Source: Terrimesophilobacter sp964651535
GTDB lineage: Bacteria; Actinomycetota; Actinomycetes; Actinomycetales; Microbacteriaceae
DNA: 64,000 nt
Reading direction: 5' to 3'
Assembly (NCBI GenBank): GCA_964651535.1
Contig: CAZYYE010000003.1
Location: forward strand, 124,001 to 188,000
Positions 8,748 through 17,448 of this stretch are shown one piece after another. A program made the translations under genes and the position numbers. Each line of letters opens with the position of its first letter. The stretch's first letter is position 1. The notes below the pieces were generated by a model. That model made no database searches and was not told where the DNA came from. It saw nothing but the letters and a program-made list of their open reading frames with translations.

Positions 8748-9361
8748 CCGCGAAGTTCGCGGTCGGCCCGTCGGCGATCCTCGCGTTCGAAAAAGCTCCA
8801 ACCCAGCGTCATGACGGATGCGGCGATCGCCGTCTTGATGATTCCGCCGACGATGAACGGATAGAGACCTGCCGCAAGGGTTTGCTCCAGGTCGAGGCCG
8901 AGCGCGAATGCGAGCCAGGGAAGGCCGACAGCGAACGTCACGACGGTTCCACCCAGGAACCCGAGGAAGGACCTGAGGATCTTGCGGTCCCACGAGCGCT
9001 GGGCTATCCACCCCGTGAATGCCGCTGCGAACACGAATCCGATGATGTATCCGCCGGTGGGACCGAGGATGATGTTCATGCCGGCTCCCGCGCCGCTGAA
9101 GACGGGGAGCCCTGCAATGCCGAGCACGGCGTAGAGAACCATGGACAGCGAGCCGCGCAACGCGCCGAGCGAACTGCCGACAAGCAGGACCGCGAGGGTC
9201 TGGCCGGTGATCGGGACCGGCCACAGGGGGATGGCCACTTGCGCGGCGATGGCCGTGAGGGCGGCTCCCGCCGCCACGAGCACGACGTCCATGACGATTC
9301 CGCGGGCGAAGAGTCGATCGGCGAGAGTGGGGCGCCCGATGGCGAGGCTGAGCGAGGTCAT
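8744..9361 (-). CDS. bioY: Biotin transporter BioY (ECF S-component)
   Basis: Membrane substrate-binding component for biotin uptake. 205 aa with about six hydrophobic helices and typical BioY motifs VPITGQTLAVLLVGSSLGA and the glycine-rich GPTGGYIIGF. No bioMN energising genes are adjacent, so it works alone or with a shared ECF module. AAAGGA precedes the ATG. It is divergent from the ABC-F gene across a 61-bp gap that contains a 16-bp near-perfect palindrome (9396-9411), a candidate operator. Confidence 0.93.
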   Translation of the reverse strand: MTSLSLAIGRPTLADRLFARGIVMDVVLVAAGAALTAIAAQVAIPLWPVPITGQTLAVLLVGSSLGALRGSLSMVLYAVLGIAGLPVFSGAGAGMNIILGPTGGYIIGFVFAAAFTGWIAQRSWDRKILRSFLGFLGGTVVTFAVGLPWLAFALGLDLEQTLAAGLYPFIVGGIIKTAIAASVMTLGWSFFEREDRRRADRELRG

Positions 9362-9395
9362 TCCTTTAGACTAGACGTTCTCAATGCCTCCCCGT

Positions 9396-9411
9396 GTTGT
9401 CAATTGACGAC
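9396..9411. promoter_or_regulatory. 16-bp near-perfect palindrome between bioY and the ABC-F gene
   Basis: The sequence GTTGTCAATTGACGAC equals its reverse complement except at one symmetric pair. It is centred 19-20 bp upstream of the ABC-F start and about 42 bp upstream of the bioY start, a good position for an operator. A biotin repressor or another regulator could bind it. The regulator cannot be named from sequence alone. Confidence 0.35.
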
Positions 9412-9422
9412 CAAAGAAATGG

Positions 9423-11030
9423 ATGACGCCTGTGCTCAGCGTGCACGACCTTGAGGTTCGCGTGGCCGCGCGCACCCTCATGGCGGGCGTATCGTTCCGT
9501 GTCGGCCGCGGAGACAAGGTCGGACTCGTCGGCCGGAACGGCGCAGGGAAGACGACGCTCACGAAGATTCTGGCCGGGGAGGGTCAGCCTGCGGCGGGAA
9601 CGATCGACCGGGTCGGTGAGGTTGGCTACTTGCCGCAGGACCCGCGAAGCGGTGACCCCGAAGAACTCGCCCGTACGAGAATCCTCGACGCGCGCGGCCT
9701 CGGGACGGTCTCTCTCGGCATGGCGAAGGCGACCATGAACATGGGGGACCCGGATGAGCGGGTGAGCGCAGCGGCGATGGCGAAATACAGCACGTTCGAG
9801 GATCGCTTCCTGGCGCTCGGCGGATATGCGGCGGAGGCCGAGGCCGCCAGTATCGCAAGCAATTTGAATCTGCCCGATCGCATCCTCGACCAGCAATTGA
9901 AGACGCTCTCCGGCGGCCAGCGCCGCAGGATCGAGCTCGCGCGCATCCTGTTCTCCGGCGCAGAAACGATGCTGCTCGATGAGCCGACGAACCACCTGGA
10001 CGCCGATTCCGTCGTGTGGCTCCGCGACTACCTTGCGAACTACCCCGGCGGGCTCATCGTGATCAGCCACGATGTCGCTCTCGTGGAGAAAACCGTGAAT
10101 CGCGTGTTCTACCTCGACGCCAATCGCCAGGTGATCGACGTCTACAACATGAACTGGAAGAACTACCTGCGCCAGCGCGAAGCGGACGAGGAGCGTCGCC
10201 GCAAGGAGCGCACGAACGTGGAGAAGAAAGCGCAGGTTCTGCAACTGCAGGCGGCGAAGTTCGGCGCGAAGGCCACGAAGGCCACGGCGGCCCACCAAAT
10301 GGTTCGGAGGGCGAAGCGCATGCTCGCCGGGCTTGACGAAGTGCGCTCCGCGGATCGCGTAGCGAAGCTCCGGTTCCCCGACCCAGTCCCGAGCGGCAAG
10401 ACCCCGCTCGCCGCGCGCAATCTCAGCAAGAGTTACGGTTCGCTGGAGATCTTCACTGCCGTGGATCTCGCCATCGACCGGGGTTCGAAAGTCGTCGTGC
10501 TGGGGCTCAACGGCGCGGGGAAGACCACGCTGTTGCGCATCCTCGCCGGGATCGACGAACCCGATACCGGCGCGATCGAGCCAGGGCACGGACTGCGCGT
10601 GGGCTATTACGCTCAAGAGCACGAAACGATCGACGTCAAGCGGACGGTGTTGCAGAACATGGTGTCTGCGTCCCCGAACCTGACGGAGACGGAGGCGAGG
10701 CGCGTCCTCGGCTCGTTCCTTTTCACGGGCGATGACTCGTACAAGCTCGCTGGCGTGCTGTCCGGGGGCGAGAAAACCCGGCTCGCGCTCGCCATGATCG
10801 TGGTGTCGGGCGCGAACGTCCTTCTGCTGGATGAGCCGACGAACAACCTGGACCCGGCGAGCCGGAAAGAGATTCTGGACGCCCTTGCCAACTACGCGGG
10901 CGCCGTCGTTCTCGTAAGCCACGACGAGGGAGCAGTGCAGGCGCTGAATCCCGAGCGCGTGCTGATCCTCCCTGACGGCGTCGAGGACTTCTGGAGTCCC
11001 GATTACGCCGAGCTCGTGAGCCTGGCCTAG
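9423..11030 (+). CDS. ABC-F family ATPase (ribosome-associated type)
   Basis: Soluble protein with two ABC ATPase domains and no membrane segments, 535 aa, typical of ABC-F translation factors. The first Walker A is GRNGAGKTT (38-46) and the second GLNGAGKTT. The signatures are LSGGQRRRIELA and LSGGEKTRLALA, each followed by an LLDEPTNxLD Walker B. A charged linker (READEERRRKERTNVEKKAQ region) separates the domains. The family acts at the ribosomal E site; the specific member is not identified. Spacing to a Shine-Dalgarno is poor, so the start (ATG 9423) is only moderately certain. Confidence 0.92.
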   Translation: MTPVLSVHDLEVRVAARTLMAGVSFRVGRGDKVGLVGRNGAGKTTLTKILAGEGQPAAGTIDRVGEVGYLPQDPRSGDPEELARTRILDARGLGTVSLGMAKATMNMGDPDERVSAAAMAKYSTFEDRFLALGGYAAEAEAASIASNLNLPDRILDQQLKTLSGGQRRRIELARILFSGAETMLLDEPTNHLDADSVVWLRDYLANYPGGLIVISHDVALVEKTVNRVFYLDANRQVIDVYNMNWKNYLRQREADEERRRKERTNVEKKAQVLQLQAAKFGAKATKATAAHQMVRRAKRMLAGLDEVRSADRVAKLRFPDPVPSGKTPLAARNLSKSYGSLEIFTAVDLAIDRGSKVVVLGLNGAGKTTLLRILAGIDEPDTGAIEPGHGLRVGYYAQEHETIDVKRTVLQNMVSASPNLTETEARRVLGSFLFTGDDSYKLAGVLSGGEKTRLALAMIVVSGANVLLLDEPTNNLDPASRKEILDALANYAGAVVLVSHDEGAVQALNPERVLILPDGVEDFWSPDYAELVSLA

Positions 11031-11893
11031 CGCACGGCCCGATTCGGCGCGTCCTGTGCGCGATCCACGAGCTCATCCTCGATATCGGAGTCGGAGGGCG
11101 CGCGGGCCAGCCTGCGCCGTTCCCGTTCGCGAGCGCGTTCGCGCTCTGCCGGGTCATCGGCGTTCAGGTTGCGATACTCCTGCCGCACCGCCCAGGCGAG
11201 AGCGACGATGCCGAGAACGGCGAACACGAGCCACTGGAACGCGTAGGACAAGTGAGGGCCCTCGTCGATCGCCGGTTTCGGAAGCGCCTTCGGGCGGATG
11301 GCGGCGGGTGGGTCTTCGGCGACCATGATCCCATACGCCCCGGTATGGGTCGGGCGATCCAACAGAGCGCGGATGTCGTCGAGTTGGATGGTCGCGATCT
11401 GGCCAGGAGGAGCGGAGCGGCCGGGAAGTGCCGGTTCGCCCGGCTTCAACCGCGCGACGACCGTGACGGTTCCGGTGGGAGCATCCGGGACCTGGTCCGG
11501 GGCATCCTGCTCGGTTCCCACGGGCACCCAACCGCGATCGACGATGAACGTGTTCCCGTTGTCGAGTTGCAGAGGAACGAGCACTTCGAAGCCGGGATTG
11601 CCTCCGAGCGGCCTCGTGCGCACGAGCAATTGCTCTTCGCTCAGATAGCTGCCGGTGAGTCGAACCTGACGCCATTCATCCGCGGGGGAGAACGAGTCGA
11701 GGTCCGGAAGGAGGGATTCGATGCCGACGGGGGCGCGGTCGTAGTTCATCTCCACGACGGTGTTCGCCGCGACCGCTTCCGCGCGGCGCGCGAGCTGCCA
11801 CTGCGACAACAGGACGCACGCGAGCGCGAAAACGAGGACGAACGCGAGGTACCCGGCCCAGCGCCAGGATCGAACGAAGCGCCAGCGTTTCAC
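11027..11893 (-). CDS. SURF1-family cytochrome oxidase assembly protein
   Basis: Membrane protein of 288 aa that helps insert heme A into cytochrome c oxidase. An N-terminal helix (about residues 13-33) and a C-terminal helix (around 225-243) flank an outside domain with the conserved pattern VRLTGSYLSEEQLLVRTRP followed by the GWVP motif. The tail is charged and rich in Arg/Glu. It starts with GTG at 11891-11893, overlapping the stop of the 70-aa gene as GTGA. It fits with ctaA and ctaB in the same window. Confidence 0.9.
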   Translation of the reverse strand: MKRWRFVRSWRWAGYLAFVLVFALACVLLSQWQLARRAEAVAANTVVEMNYDRAPVGIESLLPDLDSFSPADEWRQVRLTGSYLSEEQLLVRTRPLGGNPGFEVLVPLQLDNGNTFIVDRGWVPVGTEQDAPDQVPDAPTGTVTVVARLKPGEPALPGRSAPPGQIATIQLDDIRALLDRPTHTGAYGIMVAEDPPAAIRPKALPKPAIDEGPHLSYAFQWLVFAVLGIVALAWAVRQEYRNLNADDPAERERARERERRRLARAPSDSDIEDELVDRAQDAPNRAVR

Positions 11894-12102
11894 GGTTCGC
11901 CGCCTGACGGATCGCGCGATTCCACCGAAACCGGGAACCCGCGCGATTCCAGGTAGTCGCGAAGAAACTCCCTGTGCTCATGGCACGCGAGCCAAACCTT
12001 CACGCGGTCCTCGGGGTGGATGCGCGGGTTGCGCCAGTTCACGTTCCACGCGGCGTCCGCGCGGCATCCTGCACGGGAACACCCGACAACGGCCGCTTTC
12101 AC
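11890..12102 (-). CDS. Conserved 70-aa Cys/His protein, GTG start, coupled to SURF1
   Basis: Short protein lying between the DUF3099 gene and SURF1. With the GTG start it reads MKAAVVGCSRAGCRADAAWN and contains C8-x4-C13 and a later C40-H-x-H pair (WLACHEHREFL), looking like a small zinc-binding fold. The GTG start overlaps the DUF3099 stop as GTGA and its TGA overlaps the SURF1 GTG, again GTGA, which fixes both ends. I recall similar small proteins next to SURF1 in related actinobacteria but know no function. An assembly or metal-handling role is only inference from context. Confidence 0.72.
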   Translation of the reverse strand: MKAAVVGCSRAGCRADAAWNVNWRNPRIHPEDRVKVWLACHEHREFLRDYLESRGFPVSVESRDPSGGEP

Positions 12103-12401
12103 GGCGAATCGGCTCCGCCATCGGTACGATCGCTCCCCGTGCGATCCGTGCGCACGATCGAGCCCGGCCGTTCCACTCTGGAGGTGTTCGAGTTGACGGC
12201 GTTCGCGAGCACGACCGCTACATATGGCAGGATGACCGCTCCCGCGATGCACAGGACGAGCCACCAGCCCTGCACGACGAGGCACAATCCGATGCACACG
12301 ACCCGGATGCCCATCGTCACGGTGTACTTGACCATGCGGGAGTGCCGGTCGTCGTCGGGCGACCGGGGGAGACTCGTGATGTTGCCGTGTGCTCGTGCCA
12401 T
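12099..12401 (-). CDS. DUF3099 small membrane protein
   Basis: 100-aa protein with a charged N-terminus (MARAHGNITSLPRSPDDDRH), two closely spaced hydrophobic helices (about residues 31-68) and a basic, Ser/Thr-rich tail. This is the layout of the actinobacterial DUF3099 family of unknown function. I chose the ATG at 12399-12401; a longer frame to 12470 is not family-like. It is the first gene of a three-gene operon with the 70-aa Cys/His protein and SURF1, divergent from fabG. Confidence 0.8.
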   Translation of the reverse strand: MARAHGNITSLPRSPDDDRHSRMVKYTVTMGIRVVCIGLCLVVQGWWLVLCIAGAVILPYVAVVLANAVNSNTSRVERPGSIVRTDRTGSDRTDGGADSP

Positions 12402-12457
12402 GGATTCACTCCAGCCTACGAGGTCGCGCCCGGTGCCGCGGCCTCTAGTATGGGCGA

Positions 12458-13177
12458 ATGGACACGACACCCCAGCCTCGCACCGTTCTCGTCACGGGCG
12501 GCAATCGAGGCATCGGATTTGCGATTGCAGAACGTTTTCTGGCCCAGGGCCACCGCGTGGCGGTGACGGCGCGATCGGGGGATGGCCCCAAGGGCTCCGT
12601 GACGGTGAGGGCGGATGTCACGGACGCCGACTCCATTGATGCCGCGTTCACCGCGATCGAAGCGGAACTCGGTCCCGTCGAGGTGCTAGTCGCAAACGCC
12701 GGGATCACGAAGGACACCCTGCTGTTGCGGATGTCCGAGGACGATTTCACATCGGTCGTCGATACGAACCTTTCCGGGGCGTTCCGCGTCGTCAAGCGCG
12801 CTTCGAAAAACATGCTGAAGGCGCGGTTTGGCCGCGTCATCCTCGTCTCGAGCGTTGTCGGTCTTCTCGGTTCGGCGGGCCAGGTGAACTACTCGGCCTC
12901 CAAGAGTGGCCTCATCGGACTCGCGAGATCTCTCACGCGCGAACTCGGCGGCAGGAACATCACGGCGAACGTGGTCGCGCCGGGCTTCATCGAAACGGAA
13001 ATGACGTCGGTTCTCCCCGAGGAACAGCAAGCCGAGTACCTCAAGTCGATCCCACTTGGCCGGTTTGCGACCCCGGAGGAAGTAGCCAGAGTCATCGCGT
13101 GGCTCGCAAGCGACGAAGCAGCATACATTTCCGGCGCCGTCATCCCCGTCGACGGCGGACTGGGGATGGGCCACTAG
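12458..13177 (+). CDS. fabG: 3-oxoacyl-[acyl-carrier-protein] reductase (FabG/MabA type SDR)
   Basis: NADPH-dependent short-chain dehydrogenase for the first reduction of fatty acid elongation. 239 aa with cofactor motif TGGNRGIG (13-20), NAGIT, the serine of VSSVVG, the YSASK catalytic tyrosine/lysine pair and the C-terminal PVDGGLGMGH. It resembles the mycobacterial MabA group. It stands alone on the plus strand, divergent from the DUF3099 operon. Assignment to FabG rather than another SDR rests on overall pattern. Confidence 0.88.
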   Translation: MDTTPQPRTVLVTGGNRGIGFAIAERFLAQGHRVAVTARSGDGPKGSVTVRADVTDADSIDAAFTAIEAELGPVEVLVANAGITKDTLLLRMSEDDFTSVVDTNLSGAFRVVKRASKNMLKARFGRVILVSSVVGLLGSAGQVNYSASKSGLIGLARSLTRELGGRNITANVVAPGFIETEMTSVLPEEQQAEYLKSIPLGRFATPEEVARVIAWLASDEAAYISGAVIPVDGGLGMGH

Positions 13178-13187
13178 AACCGCGAGG

Positions 13188-13826
13188 TCAGCCTCTCAGG
13201 CCGAGCAACGGCAGGATCTGGGAGAGGTCCCGCACGTCCATGATCACGTTCGCCTCGTCGCGAACGGGCGCCTTGGCGTCGAATCCGACCGCAAGGCCCG
13301 TGATGTGCATCATGGGCAGGTCGTTCGCGCCGTCGCCGACGGCGACGGTGTTGCGAAGCGGAATCCGGTACAGCGCGGCCCATTCCCGCAGCGCCTCCGC
13401 TTTCGCCTCAGCGTCGATCATCTTCCCCACGACGCGTCCTGTGAGAGCGCCATCGATGACCTCGAGATTGTTCGCGCGCCACCGGTCGATGCCCAGCCCG
13501 GCGGCGAGAGGATCAATGACCTGGTGGAACCCTCCAGAGACGACGGCGATGCGGCCGCCCGCCGAGTGCACGCCGGCGATGAGTTCGCGTGCGCCTTTCG
13601 TCACGCGCACGCGCGCGCCCGCGACCGCGAGCTCGCTTTCCGACAGGCCGGCGAGAGTCGCGACGCGGGCCCGGAGGCTTTCCTCGAAGTCGATCTCGCC
13701 GTTCATCGCGGATGCCGTGATCTCGGCCACGTGGTCGAGCGAGCCTGCGGCCTCGGCGAGCAACTCGATCACTTCGTCCTCGATGAGCGTGGAGTCGACA
13801 TCGAGCAGGACGAGAAAGCGGGCCAT
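13188..13826 (-). CDS. serB: Phosphoserine phosphatase
   Basis: Cytosolic HAD-superfamily phosphatase, last step of serine biosynthesis. 212 aa with nucleophile motif DVDST (9-13), the conserved ISGG-like VVSGGFHQVIDPLA block, and motif GDGANDLPMM near the C-terminus. The single-domain form without an ACT domain is common in actinobacteria. The ATG lies 8 bp after the glgC stop, so the two are probably cotranscribed even though the pathways differ. Confidence 0.92.
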   Translation of the reverse strand: MARFLVLLDVDSTLIEDEVIELLAEAAGSLDHVAEITASAMNGEIDFEESLRARVATLAGLSESELAVAGARVRVTKGARELIAGVHSAGGRIAVVSGGFHQVIDPLAAGLGIDRWRANNLEVIDGALTGRVVGKMIDAEAKAEALREWAALYRIPLRNTVAVGDGANDLPMMHITGLAVGFDAKAPVRDEANVIMDVRDLSQILPLLGLRG

Positions 13827-13834
13827 GGGGTTCC

Positions 13835-15073
13835 TCAGGTTACGCGGACACCCTTGCCCACGACGGTGATTCCGGAGTCGGTGACCGTGAACCCTCGCGC
13901 GCGATCCGCATCCGGGTCGATTCCCACGGCCGCGCCGGGGTCGACGACGACTTCCTTGTCCAGAATAGTGCGCTGCACGGTTGCGTCGGGTCCGATGCGG
14001 ACGCGGTCGAAGAGGATGGAGTCGATCACGCGCGCGCCCGACTCTATGCTCGCCCACGGACCCAGCACGCTTCGCTCGATGTGCGCGCCGGACAACAGGC
14101 ACCCGAGGGAGACGATGGAGTCGATCGTCGTCCCGTTGTTCCCGTTCGCGTCCCGCACGAACTTCGCGGGCGGCGAATTGAGCTGTTCGCTGTAGATCGG
14201 CCACTCGCGGTTGTACAGATTGAACACGGGCAGTGCGGAGATGAGATCCTGGTGGGCGTCGAAGAAGGAGTCGATCGTTCCGACATCCCGCCAGTAGTAA
14301 CGGTCGCGATCTGTCGCCCCCGGCACTTCGTTGCGGTTGAGGTCGTATACGGCGGCGTCGTTTCGCGCCACGAAGTCGGGAACGATGTCGCCGCCCATGT
14401 CGTGGTTCGAATCGGCGCGCTCCCCGTCCCGCAGGACGGCATCGATCAGCTGGCCCGCGTCGAAAACGTAATTGCCCATGGACGCGAGAACTTCATGGGG
14501 GGAGGCGGCAAGCCCCTTTGCGTCGGTCGGCTTCTCCCTGAACGCCGCAATCCTTGTCGGATCCTCATCGGCGACTTCGATGACGCCGAACTGGTTCGCG
14601 AGGGCGATCGGCTGGCGGATCGCCGCGACAGTCGCGCCCGCGTCGGATTCGATGTGGGCCTGGATCATCTGGCTGAAATCCATGCGGTACACGTGGTCCG
14701 CGCCCACGACGACCACGATGTCGGGCTTCTCGTCCCTGAGCAGGTTCAGACTCTGGAGGATGGCATCCGCGGATCCGGCAAACCATCTCTTTCCCAGTCG
14801 CTGCTGGGCAGGCACAGAGGCCACATACGAGTTCGTGAGGCTCGACAACCGCCAGGTCTGCGAGACGTGCCGGTCGAGGCTGTGCGATTTGTATTGCGTG
14901 AGTACGACGATTTGCAGCAGCCCGGAGTTGATGAGATTGGACAGCGCGAAGTCCACGAGCCGGTAGTTGCCGGCAAAGGGAACAGCCGGTTTCGCTCGAT
15001 CGGCAGTCAGGGGCATGAGGCGTTTCCCTTCGCCCCCGGCCAAAACGATCGCGAAGACTTTCTTTGGCGCCAT
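13835..15073 (-). CDS. glgC: Glucose-1-phosphate adenylyltransferase
   Basis: Makes ADP-glucose from glucose-1-phosphate and ATP, the committed step towards glycogen-like alpha-glucans. 412 aa with the N-terminal nucleotidyltransferase loop GGEGKRLMPLT (about 13-23), RAKPAVPFAGNYRLVDFALSN, and a C-terminal beta-helix ending in a hexapeptide-repeat pattern. The start is the ATG at 15071-15073; the longer antisense-like extension to 15586 overlaps glgA and is rejected. It is divergent from glgA over 46 bp. Confidence 0.96.
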   Translation of the reverse strand: MAPKKVFAIVLAGGEGKRLMPLTADRAKPAVPFAGNYRLVDFALSNLINSGLLQIVVLTQYKSHSLDRHVSQTWRLSSLTNSYVASVPAQQRLGKRWFAGSADAILQSLNLLRDEKPDIVVVVGADHVYRMDFSQMIQAHIESDAGATVAAIRQPIALANQFGVIEVADEDPTRIAAFREKPTDAKGLAASPHEVLASMGNYVFDAGQLIDAVLRDGERADSNHDMGGDIVPDFVARNDAAVYDLNRNEVPGATDRDRYYWRDVGTIDSFFDAHQDLISALPVFNLYNREWPIYSEQLNSPPAKFVRDANGNNGTTIDSIVSLGCLLSGAHIERSVLGPWASIESGARVIDSILFDRVRIGPDATVQRTILDKEVVVDPGAAVGIDPDADRARGFTVTDSGITVVGKGVRVT

Positions 15074-15119
15074 GTACTTACAGTAGGCGAGGCGGTGGGA
15101 CTGTACTAGCGTCGCAGTC

Positions 15120-16301
15120 ATGAGAGTTGACTTGCTCACGAGGGAATACCCGCCTGAAGTGTATGGCGGCGCCGGCGTCCACGTTGCCGAACTCGTCACG
15201 GCGCTGCGGGGCGGAGTCGACGTCGTCGTGCGGTGCTTCGGCGGGGCGCGCCCCGAAGAAAACGTGTACCCGTATCTCGTTCCCGCCGAACTCGTCCATG
15301 CGAATCCTTCGCTTGCGACACTCGGCGTCGACCTCCAGATGGCGCAGGATGCATTCGGAGCGGACATCGTGCACTCCCACACGTGGTACGCGAATGGGGC
15401 CGGCAGGCTGGCCCAGCTCCTGCACGGCATTCCCCACGTCGTCACGGCGCACAGCCTCGAACCGCTTCGCCCCTGGAAGGCAGAGCAGCTCGGCGGCGGA
15501 TACCGCATTTCCCGCGAAATCGAGAAGGCGGCGTTCACTACCGCCGATGCGGTCATTGCCGTGAGCGCGGGAATGCGCGACGACATCCTGCGTTGCTACC
15601 CCACGCTCGATGAATCGCGCATCTCGGTCGTCCACAACGGGATCGATTTGGAGCGGTGGCGCCCCGCCCCGAACAAGGAATTGGCTCGTTCCCTCGGCAT
15701 CGACCCAGACCGACAAAGCGTGGTCTTCGTCGGCAGGATCACCCGCCAGAAGGGATTACCCTACCTCCTGCAGGCTGCGAAAGCGCTGCCGCCGGATGTT
15801 CAACTCGTGCTGTGCGCCGGGGCCCCGGATACTCCGGAGCTGCTTGCGGAAGTGCGCTCGCTCGTCGAGGCGCTCCAGGAGGAACGCTCAGGAGTCGTGT
15901 GGCTGGACCGGCTCCTTGCCCACGACGAACTCGTGACCGTGCTTTCGAGCGCGACGGTGTTCGCATGCCCCTCCATTTACGAACCGCTCGGCATCGTGAA
16001 CCTCGAGGCGATGGCGTGCGGTGTACCCGTGGTCGGCACCGCGACGGGAGGCATCCCGGAAGTCGTCGACGACGGCATCACGGGCCGCCTCGTCCCGATC
16101 GACCAGGTGGACGATGGGACGGGAACTCCGAAAAAGCCGAAAGCGTTCATCGCCGACCTGGCCGCCGCGCTTCTGGACGTGCTGCGCGACCCGGTTCGAG
16201 CGCGCATGATGGGTCAGGCAGGCAGGGCGAGAGTAGAGCGCGAGTTCGGTTGGGACAAGATTGCGCTGAGCACGATCGCGGTGTACGAGTCCCTGAAGTG
16301 A
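15120..16301 (+). CDS. glgA: GT4-family ADP-glucose-dependent glucosyltransferase (GlgA/GlgM type)
   Basis: Actinobacterial glycogen synthase of the short GT4 type, 393 aa. It begins MRVDLLTREYPPEVYGGAGVH, shows the donor-site pattern FVGRITRQKG, and ends with the GT4 motif CPSIYEPLGIVNLEAMACG. In mycobacteria this protein (GlgM) can make maltose-1-phosphate from ADP-glucose. With treS in the same region that pathway is possible, but glgE and maltokinase are not in the window. Divergent partner of glgC. Confidence 0.92.
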   Translation: MRVDLLTREYPPEVYGGAGVHVAELVTALRGGVDVVVRCFGGARPEENVYPYLVPAELVHANPSLATLGVDLQMAQDAFGADIVHSHTWYANGAGRLAQLLHGIPHVVTAHSLEPLRPWKAEQLGGGYRISREIEKAAFTTADAVIAVSAGMRDDILRCYPTLDESRISVVHNGIDLERWRPAPNKELARSLGIDPDRQSVVFVGRITRQKGLPYLLQAAKALPPDVQLVLCAGAPDTPELLAEVRSLVEALQEERSGVVWLDRLLAHDELVTVLSSATVFACPSIYEPLGIVNLEAMACGVPVVGTATGGIPEVVDDGITGRLVPIDQVDDGTGTPKKPKAFIADLAAALLDVLRDPVRARMMGQAGRARVEREFGWDKIALSTIAVYESLK

Positions 16302-16331
16302 GCAACTCCCGCGTGGCTTAGGCTTGAAGAT

Positions 16332-17120
16332 ATGGCCAGTGTTCTTGAATTCGATCGCGTCTCTGTCGTTCGCGGGGGCAATCGCATTCTCGATTCAGTG
16401 ACCTGGTCGCTCAACGACTCCGAACGATGGGTTGTGCTCGGACCCAACGGTGCCGGAAAGACGACGCTTCTCCAACTGGCGGCAGCGCTCATCCACCCCT
16501 CGAGCGGAATGGCGACGGTTCTGGAGGAAACTCTCGGCGACGTCGACGTGTTCGAGTTGCGCACGCGAATCGGTTTTGCGTCCTCGGCGCTCGCGCGGAA
16601 GGTCCCTCCCATGGAGACCGTGCTCAATGTCGTGCTCACGGCGTCCTATTCGGTGACGGGTCGCTGGAACGAGAATTACGAGGAGGTGGACATCCGCCGC
16701 GCGCGCCGCGTGCTTGCGGAGTGGAAACTCGACCATCTCGCCGATCGGAAATTCGGCCAATTGAGCGACGGAGAGCAAAAGCGGGTGCAGATCGCCCGAG
16801 CGGTCATGACGGATCCCGAACTCATGCTTCTCGATGAGCCTGCCGCAAGTCTCGACCTCGGTTCCAGGGAGGAGCTCCTCGGGCTGCTCTCGGGGTACGC
16901 GGAAGCTCCGAATGCGCCGGCGATCGTCATGGTCACCCACCACGTCGAGGAGATACCGACCGGATTCACGCATGCGCTCCTGCTGCGGGAGGGAAAGATC
17001 ACCGCATCCGGACCCATCGGCGAAGTCCTCACTTCGGAAATCGTGAGCGACACCTTCGGAATCTCCCTGCAGCTGGAGAGCCACAACGGACGGTACACGG
17101 CGCGATCTCTGGTAAAGTAA
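16332..17120 (+). CDS. ABC transporter ATP-binding protein, stand-alone
   Basis: 262-aa ABC ATPase with Walker A GPNGAGKTT, a variant signature LSDGEQKRVQIARA, Walker B LMLLDEPAASLDLG and the H-loop VTHHVEEIPTGF. The last feature is reminiscent of the ModF/PhnK-like stand-alone ATPases. No permease or binding protein is adjacent, so the substrate is unknown and a non-transport role is possible. It starts 30 bp after glgA and may be cotranscribed with it. Confidence 0.9.
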   Translation: MASVLEFDRVSVVRGGNRILDSVTWSLNDSERWVVLGPNGAGKTTLLQLAAALIHPSSGMATVLEETLGDVDVFELRTRIGFASSALARKVPPMETVLNVVLTASYSVTGRWNENYEEVDIRRARRVLAEWKLDHLADRKFGQLSDGEQKRVQIARAVMTDPELMLLDEPAASLDLGSREELLGLLSGYAEAPNAPAIVMVTHHVEEIPTGFTHALLLREGKITASGPIGEVLTSEIVSDTFGISLQLESHNGRYTARSLVK

Positions 17121-17135
17121 TCAGTCGGCCTGATT
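17119..17135 (+). repeat. Short hairpin before rpmE2
   Basis: The arms AATCAG (17119-17124) and CTGATT (17130-17135) with a 5-nt loop begin inside the stop codon of the ABC ATPase gene and lie 53 bp before the L31 start. They could be a weak terminator or part of the L31 leader. There is no T-tract. I do not see a convincing Zur box here, although zinc-free L31 paralogues are often Zur-controlled. Confidence 0.25.
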
Positions 17136-17187
17136 GCACGTCGCAGGGCCATCACTCTTCTCCCTCAAGGAAGCTCAAGGAAATCCC

Positions 17188-17439
17188 ATGAAGTCTGACA
17201 TTCACCCCGACTACGCACCGGTCGTGTTCCGCGACCTCGCTTCGGGAGCGACTTTCCTGACGCGTTCCACCGTGACGAGCGACAAGACCATCGAGTGGGA
17301 GGACGGCACGACCTACCCGGTCATCGACGTCGAGATCTCCTCCGAATCCCACCCGTTCTACACGGGCAAGCAGCGCATCCTCGACAGCGCAGGCCGCGTC
17401 GAGAAGTTCAACACGCGCTACAAGGGTTTCGGCAACTAG
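17188..17439 (+). CDS. rpmE2: Large-subunit ribosomal protein L31 type B (zinc-free)
   Basis: 83-aa ribosomal protein beginning MKSDIHPDYAPVVFRDLASG and ending EKFNTRYKGFGN. It has no cysteine at all, so it is the zinc-independent (type B, C-minus) paralogue that replaces the CxxC form. The ATG at 17188 has AAGGAAATCCC upstream as ribosome binding site. The longer open frame from 17134 lacks support. Confidence 0.96.
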   Translation: MKSDIHPDYAPVVFRDLASGATFLTRSTVTSDKTIEWEDGTTYPVIDVEISSESHPFYTGKQRILDSAGRVEKFNTRYKGFGN

Positions 17440-17448
17440 CCGGACAGC

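Noticed and set aside
15074..15586. Extended glgC reading frame (583 codons)
   Set aside because: The extra 171 codons lie opposite the 5' half of glgA and show no similarity to the glucose-1-phosphate adenylyltransferase family; the conserved N-terminus starts at the ATG at 15071-15073.
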